Assembly (NCBI GenBank): GCA_937864265.1
Contig: CALMIR010000196.1
Coordinates: forward strand, 1-51,732
From: an uncultured Saprospirales bacterium
GTDB lineage: Bacteria > Bacteroidota > Bacteroidia > Chitinophagales > Saprospiraceae
DNA length: 51,732 bases
Direction: 5' to 3'
The stretch's first letter is position 1, and every line of letters begins with the position of its first letter. The translations under genes and the position numbers were made by a program. Shown here piece after piece: positions 26,369-33,048 of the stretch. Below the pieces are notes generated by a model, which searched no databases, was not told the DNA's origin, and worked only from the letters and a program-made list of their open reading frames with translations.

Positions 26369-26378
26369 ACGTCAATTT

Positions 26379-26452
26379 GCCTCCTTAGCTCAGCCGGTTA
26401 GAGCGGCGGACTGTTAATCCGTAGGTCCAAGGTTCAAGTCCTTGAGGGGGCG
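26379..26452 (+). tRNA. tRNA-Asn (anticodon GTT)
   Basis: A full cloverleaf can be drawn: acceptor GCCTCCT with AGGGGGC, D arm with AGCTCAGCCGGTTAGAGC, anticodon stem GCGGA/TCCGT region with loop CTGTTAA (anticodon GTT), and T arm with GGTTCAAGTCC. The discriminator base is G and no complete CCA is encoded. A strong terminator follows at once. Confidence 0.95.
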
Positions 26453-26453
26453 C

Positions 26454-26489
26454 AAAAGCCTTGCAGAATCAAACTGCAAGGCTTTTTTT
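26454..26489 (+). terminator. Terminator of tRNA-Asn
   Basis: Perfect stem AAAAGCCTTGCAG/CTGCAAGGCTTTT ending in a T7 run. The whole hairpin is repeated 506 bp downstream at 26960-26995 within the 161-bp duplication. Confidence 0.85.
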
Positions 26490-26516
26490 CCATTCACCCC
26501 GTCCAACCAATATCCA

Positions 26517-26813
26517 ATGCACTACGTTTATATTTTGCATGCTCCCGCACACGACAAATTCTACGTCGGACAAACACCTGACTTGCAAACTCGCCTCCTT
26601 TTTCACAATGAGCTTTCTGAGCATTCTTATACCTCCAAATATCGCCCGTGGGTACTCATGAAGTCAATCGAGGTGGCCGATCGGAGTACTGCCGTGAAGA
26701 TGGAGCGGTATATCAAAGGACGAAAAAGTCGAGATTACATCCTCAAACTCATTCACGACGATCAGGCGGTTGAATTGCTGCGCAAGAAGTTTGAAGCACC
26801 GCTTGCAGGTTAG
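26517..26813 (+). CDS. GIY-YIG nuclease family protein
   Basis: A 98-residue protein comprising little more than the GIY-YIG nuclease domain: YVYILHA (GIY strand), KFYVGQTPDLQTRL (YIG strand and catalytic Arg), SKYRPWVLM and METAL-site region MERYIKGRKSRDYI with the catalytic Glu. ATG at 26517 is chosen because upstream in-frame codons run back into the tRNA and its terminator. The stop codon TAG lies inside a piece of tRNA-like sequence (GGTTAGAGCGG). Single-domain GIY-YIG genes are common in Bacteroidota, and some lie beside tRNA genes. The position suggests a tRNA-targeting mobile gene, which is inference. A truncated second copy of its 5' end lies 506 bp downstream. Confidence 0.88.
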   Translation: MHYVYILHAPAHDKFYVGQTPDLQTRLLFHNELSEHSYTSKYRPWVLMKSIEVADRSTAVKMERYIKGRKSRDYILKLIHDDQAVELLRKKFEAPLAG

Positions 26814-26818
26814 AGCGG

Positions 26819-26884
26819 TCCCGCTTTTTGCATTCCCAGTGGTCTCGATTTTAGACAAGCTACAGCAAGTTGCAAAAAGCGGAA
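26819..26884 (+). repeat. Short inverted-repeat insert 1
   Basis: Ends are TCCCGCTTTTTGCA and TGCAAAAAGCGGAA, a 14-bp inverted repeat with one mismatch. It splits the D-arm and anticodon pieces of the tRNA-like mosaic. No open reading frame. Confidence 0.7.
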
Positions 26885-26906
26885 TTAATCCGTAGGTCAG
26901 AGGTTC

Positions 26907-26948
26907 TCCCGTTTTTTTGTGGTGATTTAGCCTAGTCAAAAAACGGGA
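26907..26948 (+). repeat. Short inverted-repeat insert 2
   Basis: Ends are TCCCGTTTTTTTG and CAAAAAACGGGA. The terminus resembles that of insert 1 (consensus TCCCGYTTTTTG), suggesting one family. It splits the T-loop and acceptor pieces of the mosaic. Confidence 0.7.
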
Positions 26949-27109
26949 TGAGGGGGCGCAAAAGCCTTGCAGAATCAAACTGCAAGGCTTTTTTTCCATT
27001 CACCCCGTCCAACCAATATCCAATGCACTACGTTTATATTTTGCATGCTCCCGCACACGACAAATTCTACGTCGGACAAACACCTGACTTGCAAACTCGC
27101 CTCCTTTTT
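26949..27109 (+). repeat. 161-bp perfect direct repeat of 26443-26603
   Basis: Covers the 3' end of the tRNA, its terminator and the first codons of the GIY-YIG gene, without a single difference from the first copy. The spacing is 506 bp. The copy ends in a T-run 12 bp before the stop codon of the NhaC-type gene on the other strand. Confidence 0.92.
27023..27109 (+). pseudogene. Truncated second copy of the GIY-YIG gene
   Basis: The first 29 codons of the GIY-YIG gene are repeated exactly from ATG at 27023, then homology stops in a T-run. The fragment retains the GIY and YIG strands but lacks the catalytic Glu, so it cannot be active. Confidence 0.85.
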
Positions 27110-27120
27110 TTCCCTAAAAA

Positions 27121-28605
27121 TCAAACCAACCCGATCACCAAGTAAAACAAAGCCGTGCCCACACCCGCCAGCAGCGCATAAGGCAATTGCGTTTTCACGT
27201 GATCAATATGATCCGTGGCAGAAGCCATGGAAGACAATATCGTTGTATCTGAAATTGGGGAGCAATGGTCGCCAAACACGCCGCCGCCCAGTGCTGCGGC
27301 AATAGCGAGGTAAACATTGGCATCCATTTCCCGCGCCATCGGCACCGCTATAGCAATCATAATGGCAAACGTCCCCCAGGAAGTACCCGTTGAAAAAGCA
27401 ATGAAACAACTCACCAAAAATACAATAAATGGCACCATAGCTGGCGATATCCAAGCCGAGGCAACCTCCGCGACATACTGTCCTGTCTGCATTTGTTTGC
27501 ACAAAGACCCGATGGCAAAGGCAAATACCATCAGTAAAGCCAAAGGTATCATGCCAGAAATGCCTTTCACGGTCAGATCAACCATTTCTTTCATGCGCAT
27601 GATGCCCTGCACCCGATAGAAAACCATAGACAGCAAAATAGAGGTCAGCACCGCAATGAGCACAGCAGTAGAACCAGAGCCTTGTCCGATAGCATAAAGT
27701 AGTTTCCGAAACCAGGAAGCCTCCGGCAATTCCGCTACGGCATCTGCCCAGCCGGTAAACGCCAGCATCACTGGCATCATCAGCACCATCGTCAAAATGG
27801 GCAAGAGCATGTTGTAAGCCTTGGGTTGTACCCCTTCTTTGACCGCTACTGCTGTCAATTCATCAGCTACCATGGGTTGGGCATTATCTTCCAGTAGTTT
27901 TCCTTGTTCTCTAACCCGCCGTTCTGCCCGCGCCATTGGCCCTATATCTTTGGCAAAAAGGATGCTTAGCAATACTACCAAAATGGCCAGCATCGGGTAA
28001 AAATTAAAACCCATTGCCCGCATCATGGTAGCAAATGGGTCGTCAAAACCCTGTTCCAGCAACAAGCCCATGATGAAGGCGCCCCAGCCATTGAAAGGTA
28101 TCAGAATGCTGGAAGGTGCCGAACTCGAATCGGCGATATAGGCCAGTTTTTCACGGGAAATGCCCAACTTGTCAAACAAAGGGCGGTACAAAGCGCCTAC
28201 GGTCAACACAGAAATGCTGGACTCCACGAAAATCAGCAAGCCGGTGAGTAGCGCCAACAATTGTACCACGACCCGGTTACTGGCGCCCTGTTTTTGTTCC
28301 AAGCGATGCAGTAAGCGATTGACGTGTTCGATAAAGCCCGCTACGCCGCCCGAACGTTGGATGAAAATGATGAGCGCACCTACTAAAGCACAAAACATCA
28401 CCGTGCGCGTATTGCCGGCATCGTTGAATACATCAACCAGGGCTTGTACGGTATCTAAGCTGCCTTTTAAGGGATTGAAATCATCAATGATGAGCCAGCC
28501 GACCCATATTCCCAATAGGAGAGAAACAAAAACCTGTTTGGTGCGAATAGCCAGAATAATGGCAATCAGCGGAGGCAATAAGGACAAAAAGCCGTAAGGG
28601 TGCAT
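27121..28605 (-). CDS. NhaC-type Na+/H+ antiporter family protein
   Basis: An integral membrane protein of about 494 residues with some eleven to twelve hydrophobic helices. The pattern ALLTGLLIFVESSISVLTVG, SAPSSILIPFNGWGAF, FSTGTSWGTFAIM and GGVFGDHCSPISDTT is typical of the NhaC family of the ion transporter superfamily, which exchanges Na+ or organic solutes for protons. ATG at 28605 is preferred to the TTG eight codons earlier because the family usually starts just before the LSLLPPLIAI helix. The truncated GIY-YIG repeat ends 12 bp beyond its stop codon. Confidence 0.9.
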   Translation of the reverse strand: MHPYGFLSLLPPLIAIILAIRTKQVFVSLLLGIWVGWLIIDDFNPLKGSLDTVQALVDVFNDAGNTRTVMFCALVGALIIFIQRSGGVAGFIEHVNRLLHRLEQKQGASNRVVVQLLALLTGLLIFVESSISVLTVGALYRPLFDKLGISREKLAYIADSSSAPSSILIPFNGWGAFIMGLLLEQGFDDPFATMMRAMGFNFYPMLAILVVLLSILFAKDIGPMARAERRVREQGKLLEDNAQPMVADELTAVAVKEGVQPKAYNMLLPILTMVLMMPVMLAFTGWADAVAELPEASWFRKLLYAIGQGSGSTAVLIAVLTSILLSMVFYRVQGIMRMKEMVDLTVKGISGMIPLALLMVFAFAIGSLCKQMQTGQYVAEVASAWISPAMVPFIVFLVSCFIAFSTGTSWGTFAIMIAIAVPMAREMDANVYLAIAAALGGGVFGDHCSPISDTTILSSMASATDHIDHVKTQLPYALLAGVGTALFYLVIGLV

Positions 28606-28699
28606 CGCGTTTTGGGCTAAAAATAGCAATTGTCGGGAAAATCATCAAGGTTTATATTCAGGCTCATCGAACCACAATAGCAAAAAGCCTTCCATGTGC

Positions 28700-30028
28700 T
28701 TAAAAGTTATCGCGGATATAAACCAGTACCTTTTCCATTTCCAGCCGTACAGGCCGAGTGCTGCCGATGTAATTGTTGTTCATAAAACTAAAAACCAGCC
28801 TTTTCCCACTTTTTGTGAAAACATAGCCGCTCAAGCAATGCTTGTTGCTCAAGGTGCCAGTCTTTGCATACACATAAGGCTGGTGCTTGCCCTTATATGA
28901 CGATTCCAAGGTCCCCGAAACGCCGCCCGCCGGAAATATGGCCAACAAGCGCTCAGCGGGCAAGACCTCCCAAAGCCGATCCAGCAAAGCCGCCAAAAAA
29001 CGCGGCGTCATCAAATTGTAGCGCGATAAGCCGGAGCCGTCCCGCCACACCGGCACATCTGGTAAGCCCTGAAAAAGGCTGTCCTGGCAAAAGGCAATGA
29101 TATCAGCTGCTTTTTGGTAACCCAGCACTTTTTCCGAGCAGGCCAACAGCAATTGTTCAGCGATAAAATTGTCGCTGTCCTGCATCAATCGGCGGTACAA
29201 GGTATCCGGTAAAGGCACTTGTAGCTCATGCCATATCCCCCCCTTTAGCATAGGCGTCGAGGCAATTCCTACGTTTTTTCCTAGGGCTTCTGCCAGCAAT
29301 TGTGCTGCCGTTTCGACACTTGTAACAAAAGGCACATCCTGCTCAAAATCTATCCCACTTATGGCTGGTGCATTGTATGAAAAACGGTTTTCCGCCAAAA
29401 TCCTCTGGAAAAAAGGCCCCTCCTCGATGGGCAAATCCGCATCGAAAAAGGCCTGAGGGTCAAAATGTTCTGGCAAGGCCTGAAAACCATCGCCCAGGCT
29501 GTCCCGCCAAAACCGAACCACATTTCCATAAAGCGGCAATGGGCTTCGCTCGGCTTGGTAGTAATCGTTGTAATCGTCCCAAGCCCAGCCGGGGCCTAGC
29601 GGTTTTTCCTGAAAATTGTAGTAGGACAGCGACAAGGTCCTTTCTTGCGCTTGCAAAAAACGCAGTACCGCGCTATCCTGCGGAAAATCGGGGTGCAGCA
29701 ACAATGGATTGGCGGTTCCCCAAAAAATCAGGCTATCCTCATTTTCCAAATAACGCAGGGCAGGGATAGAATCGCCCAAAATGAGCAGTGAGGCGTAAAA
29801 AGTCAGTATTTTGGTATTGGAAGCGGGCGTGTAGTATTTATCTGCCGCCCTTTCCAGTAAGAAAGTATCCTGCCCCGGATCGTAAAGCGCAAATCCGGTG
29901 AATATTTTAGAAAAAACTGGCGATTGATCGAATAGCTTGTTAAGCTCCTGAAGTTTTTTTTCTTCTACTGACTGAGCCAATAACAACTTAGCAGCCAATA
30001 ACAGAAAACAGCAAAGTATCCAGCGCAT
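28700..30028 (-). CDS. D-alanyl-D-alanine carboxypeptidase/endopeptidase (DacB-like, S13)
   Basis: A 442-residue exported penicillin-binding protein. It has a signal peptide (MRWILCCFLLLAAKLLLAQ), SxxK motif SNTK with nucleophile Ser70 and Lys73, SDN motif in DSDNFIAEQ, and KTG motif in YAKTGTLSNKHC. The long insertion between SxxK and SDN marks the S13/PBP4 class. It trims or opens peptide cross-links in peptidoglycan. All active-site motifs are intact. It lies in the same direction as the NhaC-type gene, 94 bp upstream of it. Confidence 0.92.
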   Translation of the reverse strand: MRWILCCFLLLAAKLLLAQSVEEKKLQELNKLFDQSPVFSKIFTGFALYDPGQDTFLLERAADKYYTPASNTKILTFYASLLILGDSIPALRYLENEDSLIFWGTANPLLLHPDFPQDSAVLRFLQAQERTLSLSYYNFQEKPLGPGWAWDDYNDYYQAERSPLPLYGNVVRFWRDSLGDGFQALPEHFDPQAFFDADLPIEEGPFFQRILAENRFSYNAPAISGIDFEQDVPFVTSVETAAQLLAEALGKNVGIASTPMLKGGIWHELQVPLPDTLYRRLMQDSDNFIAEQLLLACSEKVLGYQKAADIIAFCQDSLFQGLPDVPVWRDGSGLSRYNLMTPRFLAALLDRLWEVLPAERLLAIFPAGGVSGTLESSYKGKHQPYVYAKTGTLSNKHCLSGYVFTKSGKRLVFSFMNNNYIGSTRPVRLEMEKVLVYIRDNF

Positions 30029-30130
30029 ATACTTTTATATTAGAAATCAACATCCAGAATCAGCAAGGTCTGCATCCTGTTTTGCAAAGTTAGTATTGCC
30101 GCGTTATTTTTGTGAAGAATCTATTCGTCC

Positions 30131-30778
30131 ATGCCCAGCCTTTTCATCCTTTATGCCTTCAACGATCGAGCACTGCCCGCGCCCGTCTGGTTGGAACAGT
30201 ACTTGCTTTTACCCAAAGCAATGCAGGAAAAAATAAGCCGACTCCGCCAATGGCAGGATCGACAGGCAAGCTTATTGGGCAAGCTGTTGCTGCTGGAAGG
30301 TTTCAAAAAGCTGGGATACACCCCCGACTTGAGCCTGATTGCTTTTGATGAAAACCAACGCCCTTTCACGACTTTGCCTTTTGATTTCAATATAGCCCAT
30401 GCCGGGAAATATGTGCTTGCTGCTTTTAATACGGAAGGACGAATTGGGATTGATGTGGAAAACATTCGCCCCATCCAGCTACCTGATTTTCAATCGGTAC
30501 TCGCCCCACAGGAGGCGGCGCACTTAAAACAGCATCCCGACCCCTATCGGTTTTTTTTCCACATTTGGACCAAAAAAGAGGCGGTCATCAAGGCAGAAGG
30601 ACGCGGTATCGCGCACCAACTCCAATTGATCAACACCCTGGACAATCCGATTTTGCTGGAAGACACCTATTGGCATGTCCAGGAAGTGCCGCTAGATGCG
30701 GAACATGTTTGCCATTTTGCGACAGCGGAAAACCGGGCGGGTCAAGCGGTCGAAATCGAACAGGTGGCATTGCAGTAA
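30131..30778 (+). CDS. 4'-phosphopantetheinyl transferase superfamily protein
   Basis: A 215-residue Sfp-type enzyme that moves phosphopantetheine from CoA to a Ser of a carrier protein. Signatures are FNIAHAGKYVLAAF, GIDVENI with the metal-binding Asp, and FHIWTKKEAVIKAEGRGI with the second metal and substrate region. The length fits the two-lobed Sfp class rather than AcpS. No polyketide or non-ribosomal peptide genes are in view, so it probably serves fatty acid synthase or distant clusters. It ends directly against the convergent PhyH pseudogene with no spacer. Confidence 0.9.
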   Translation: MPSLFILYAFNDRALPAPVWLEQYLLLPKAMQEKISRLRQWQDRQASLLGKLLLLEGFKKLGYTPDLSLIAFDENQRPFTTLPFDFNIAHAGKYVLAAFNTEGRIGIDVENIRPIQLPDFQSVLAPQEAAHLKQHPDPYRFFFHIWTKKEAVIKAEGRGIAHQLQLINTLDNPILLEDTYWHVQEVPLDAEHVCHFATAENRAGQAVEIEQVALQ

Positions 30779-31594
30779 TTACTCCCCGGCATACAATACC
30801 GGATTTAAAGGGGTATCAATCACTTCGCCGACCACCGCGCCGGGGCACCAGGTGTCCCAATCGTTCTGTTGATTGGGGTTTTCCGGAGCTTTTAGCCGCA
30901 TATTTTTATCCATATAAATGACCGTCATCACCTGCCTCATGTACTGGCTGGTGTTCGCCCCTGCTCGATGAAAAACCCAACCGCTGTGAAAGCTCACTTC
31001 GCCCAATTCGAAGGGTTCCACGATGTGCTCAAAATCGTTGATCCGCAGTTTTTGTGCAATCATTTGTTCGCTTTCATCGCTGATTTTCAGCTCGCGGCCA
31101 CCGTGTAGCAAGTAGCTTTTGGCGCTAAATTCCAGGGGTCCCATTTCCAATGGCACGGCTTGAAGCGGTATCCAGACTGTTACCGAATGGTCAGAAGCCA
31201 AGGGCCAGTAGTACTGGTCGGCATGCCAGGGAGTAAATCCGCCGCCCGCTTCTTTGAAAAGGGCCTGATCGTGATAGAGCCGAACGCCCTCAACGCCCAT
31301 CAATTCCGCAGCGATGCGCGCTAGGCGTTGGCTGAATACCAATTGGCGGATGGCTTCGCTGTGTGTCCAGAGGTTCATGATTTGCAGGAAAGCTTTGTCT
31401 TAGGTGCTGCGCGCTTCCAGGGGCAGGTGTTGGGTGTTGAGTTCCCGCACTTTTTCAGCAACAATCGTGCGAAAATGATCCAGCACTTCTGGTGGTAAAA
31501 CCTGCCGGAGTTTGATGTATTGGTTTTCGCGGTAAAAGCTGATTTGGGCTTTACTCAGGGCGAATGGCTGGTCGAGGATGGATAAATCAAGCAT
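30779..31594 (-). pseudogene. Phytanoyl-CoA dioxygenase (PhyH) family gene with one in-frame stop codon
   Basis: Two open segments in the same frame are separated by a single TAA at 31400-31402. The N-terminal part (LSKAQISFYRENQYIKL, then VREL-x-LPLEARST) runs straight into DKAFLQIMNLW and the catalytic region, as in intact PhyH proteins, where a Tyr would fit the stop position. The Fe(II) ligands HAD in TPWHADQYYW and the distal His in VFHRAGANTS are present, so only the stop breaks it. PhyH proteins hydroxylate substrates using 2-oxoglutarate. Start chosen at ATG 31594; another at 31603 is possible. It could be true decay, a sequencing error, or two pieces with internal reinitiation at 31378. 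Confidence 0.85.
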
Positions 31595-31696
31595 AATCGG
31601 CATACTCAAATGAATGGCAAAATGGCTGGCATAAATATAGAGGAAGTCGGGCAATTGCTTCGCAAAAAGATACCAGCCATTAAGCCAAGAATCCGG

Positions 31697-32119
31697 CTAT
31701 TCCGACAACAGGCGGTTCATTTCCTCCATCAAGCCTTTCCAATTTTGAACAGAGTGGTCTTTTTGCTCCTCTGTTGGAATATTGCTTTGCGTGATGGTGA
31801 GCAGGGTATGATCGCCTTGGGCTTCTAATTCGTAACGGATGATCTGGTAATTTTCCGGAATGTCTTCCGCCTCCGACCAGGAACTGAAGTAATCGTATTC
31901 GAGCATTTTCTCTGGCTCAAATTTCAGGACAGTGCCTTTGTCTTCGTAAGCTTTGCCTTCCCATTCGCCCCGCCAGAATATAGTCGTACCCGGCTGCCAG
32001 GAGGTCACCAGGTTGGTGCCAAAAAAATATTGTCGAATGCGTTCAGGTTCGGTCAGCCAGACCCAAAGTGTGCTGGGAGAAACCGGAAAAGTCTGTTCGA
32101 TTTTTGCAGAAAAGCGCAT
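31697..32119 (-). CDS. SRPBCC (AHSA1-like) domain protein
   Basis: A 140-residue single-domain protein of the START/AHSA1 type: IEQTFPVSPSTLWVWLTEPERIRQYFFG at the start, then WRGEWEGKAYEDKGTVLKFEP and the C-terminal helix NWKGLMEEMNRLLSE. It forms a hydrophobic ligand-binding cup; the ligand is unknown. A WYL-type regulator gene lies just upstream on the same strand, and a palindromic operator candidate lies between them, so it is likely controlled by that regulator. Confidence 0.87.
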   Translation of the reverse strand: MRFSAKIEQTFPVSPSTLWVWLTEPERIRQYFFGTNLVTSWQPGTTIFWRGEWEGKAYEDKGTVLKFEPEKMLEYDYFSSWSEAEDIPENYQIIRYELEAQGDHTLLTITQSNIPTEEQKDHSVQNWKGLMEEMNRLLSE

Positions 32120-32165
32120 AACTTTTTTATAAAATTTGGTTCGAGTGCAAAGTAAAGCAGCCTGG

Positions 32166-32183
32166 CTGACAACCCTATGTCAG
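32166..32183. promoter_or_regulatory. Palindromic operator candidate for the WYL regulator
   Basis: CTGACA-N6-TGTCAG is a perfect inverted repeat 47 bp before the SRPBCC start codon, overlapping the regulator's stop codon. Its place suggests control of the SRPBCC gene. No matching site was noticed elsewhere. Confidence 0.45.
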
Positions 32184-32900
32184 TGGATGATCGGGATTTT
32201 GAATAATTTGCTGTTGCATTTTTTCTAGGTATTCTTGCAGGGAAATGTGATCTTTTTTCAAAAAAGGCTGTAGGGTTACTCTCAGGTGCTGAATGCGGGA
32301 GGTGCGAAAATCGCGGTAGTCTTGTCGCAAATGACACCAGGCGACCAAGTGCCAATTGAGGGAGTAAAAAGTAAGTCCAATGGGTTCTACTTCCCGGGTG
32401 CTGACTTCATTTTGGGCATTGAGGTATTCCAGTTGAACGACCCGTTTGTCGGCAATCGCATTTTGAAGTGGCGTGAGGTAATCCGTGTTGGGCATCAGGT
32501 GGGCATAATGATCGGGGACGAAGTGGGCCGCTTGTTCCATGGATTGTTCCATGTGCTCGCGTTGAGATCGCCCGAGCACCATTTTTATTTTACCCAATGC
32601 CGTTGAATAATGCTGTAATACCGATTTATCGGCAAAACGCAGCACCAGCGGCTCTGCCAGGGAAAGGGCATTGGCTTCTTCTATCGTGAGCGACACCGGA
32701 GGCAGGAAATAACCACCTGCAACAGCATAGCCCTTTTCTGGTTCAAAATGAATGGGCACGCCAATTTCACCTATGGCTTTTAAATCCCGGAAAATGGTGC
32801 GCTCGCTTACCGCAAAGTATGCCGCTAATTGCGTGACCGTGCAGTACTTTTTACTTTGCAAGGTGGTAATGATGGCCATCAGGCGGTCAATGCGGTTCAT
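32175..32900 (-). CDS. HTH and WYL domain transcriptional regulator (YafY-like)
   Basis: A 241-residue regulator. Residues 1-60 hold the winged helix-turn-helix (MNRIDRLMAIITTLQ, VTQLAAYFAVSERTIFRDLKAI), followed by the WYL domain (about 135-210, TREVEPIGLTFYSLNWHLVAWCHLRQDYRDFRTSRI) and a C-terminal extension. WYL domains bind nucleotides or nucleic acid and control defence, stress or metabolic genes. ATG at 32900 matches the family's usual MNRIDRL start; an upstream extension to 33020 is open but looks non-coding. The neighbouring SRPBCC gene is the likely target. Confidence 0.9.
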   Translation of the reverse strand: MNRIDRLMAIITTLQSKKYCTVTQLAAYFAVSERTIFRDLKAIGEIGVPIHFEPEKGYAVAGGYFLPPVSLTIEEANALSLAEPLVLRFADKSVLQHYSTALGKIKMVLGRSQREHMEQSMEQAAHFVPDHYAHLMPNTDYLTPLQNAIADKRVVQLEYLNAQNEVSTREVEPIGLTFYSLNWHLVAWCHLRQDYRDFRTSRIQHLRVTLQPFLKKDHISLQEYLEKMQQQIIQNPDHPLT

Positions 32901-33048
32901 TGGCGTTTTTTGTAAAATATTACAGAATGGCTTTTGACGGAAGATTTGGTCCATCAAGGCATCTCTAGTAAGGATATTGTCATTGCCTTCCACCCGCCCA
33001 AGTATCGAAAGTACACCCATTTTGCGGAAGCATAGCAGGTAGGTCTTT

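Larger units (their letters stand above)
26808..26958 (+). pseudogene. Fragmented tRNA-Asn-like mosaic split by two inverted-repeat inserts
   Basis: Three pieces of tRNA-Asn occur in the correct order: GGTTAGAGCGG (26808-26818, D arm), TTAATCCGTAGGTCAGAGGTTC-like sequence (26885-26906, matching tRNA positions 26414-26435 at 20 of 22 bases) and TGAGGGGGCG (26949-26958, acceptor 3' side). They are separated by a 66-bp and a 42-bp insert, each with inverted-repeat ends. The 5' acceptor half is missing, so no functional tRNA can form. Confidence 0.7.

Noticed and set aside
26282-26378. A second tRNA or small RNA before tRNA-Asn
   Set aside because: Only a short hairpin with T-run is present; no cloverleaf or other recognisable RNA fold.
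26884-26958. Functional split or intron-containing tRNA
   Set aside because: The 5' acceptor half is missing, and parts of the anticodon and T arms are lost, so removal of the inserts would not give a cloverleaf.
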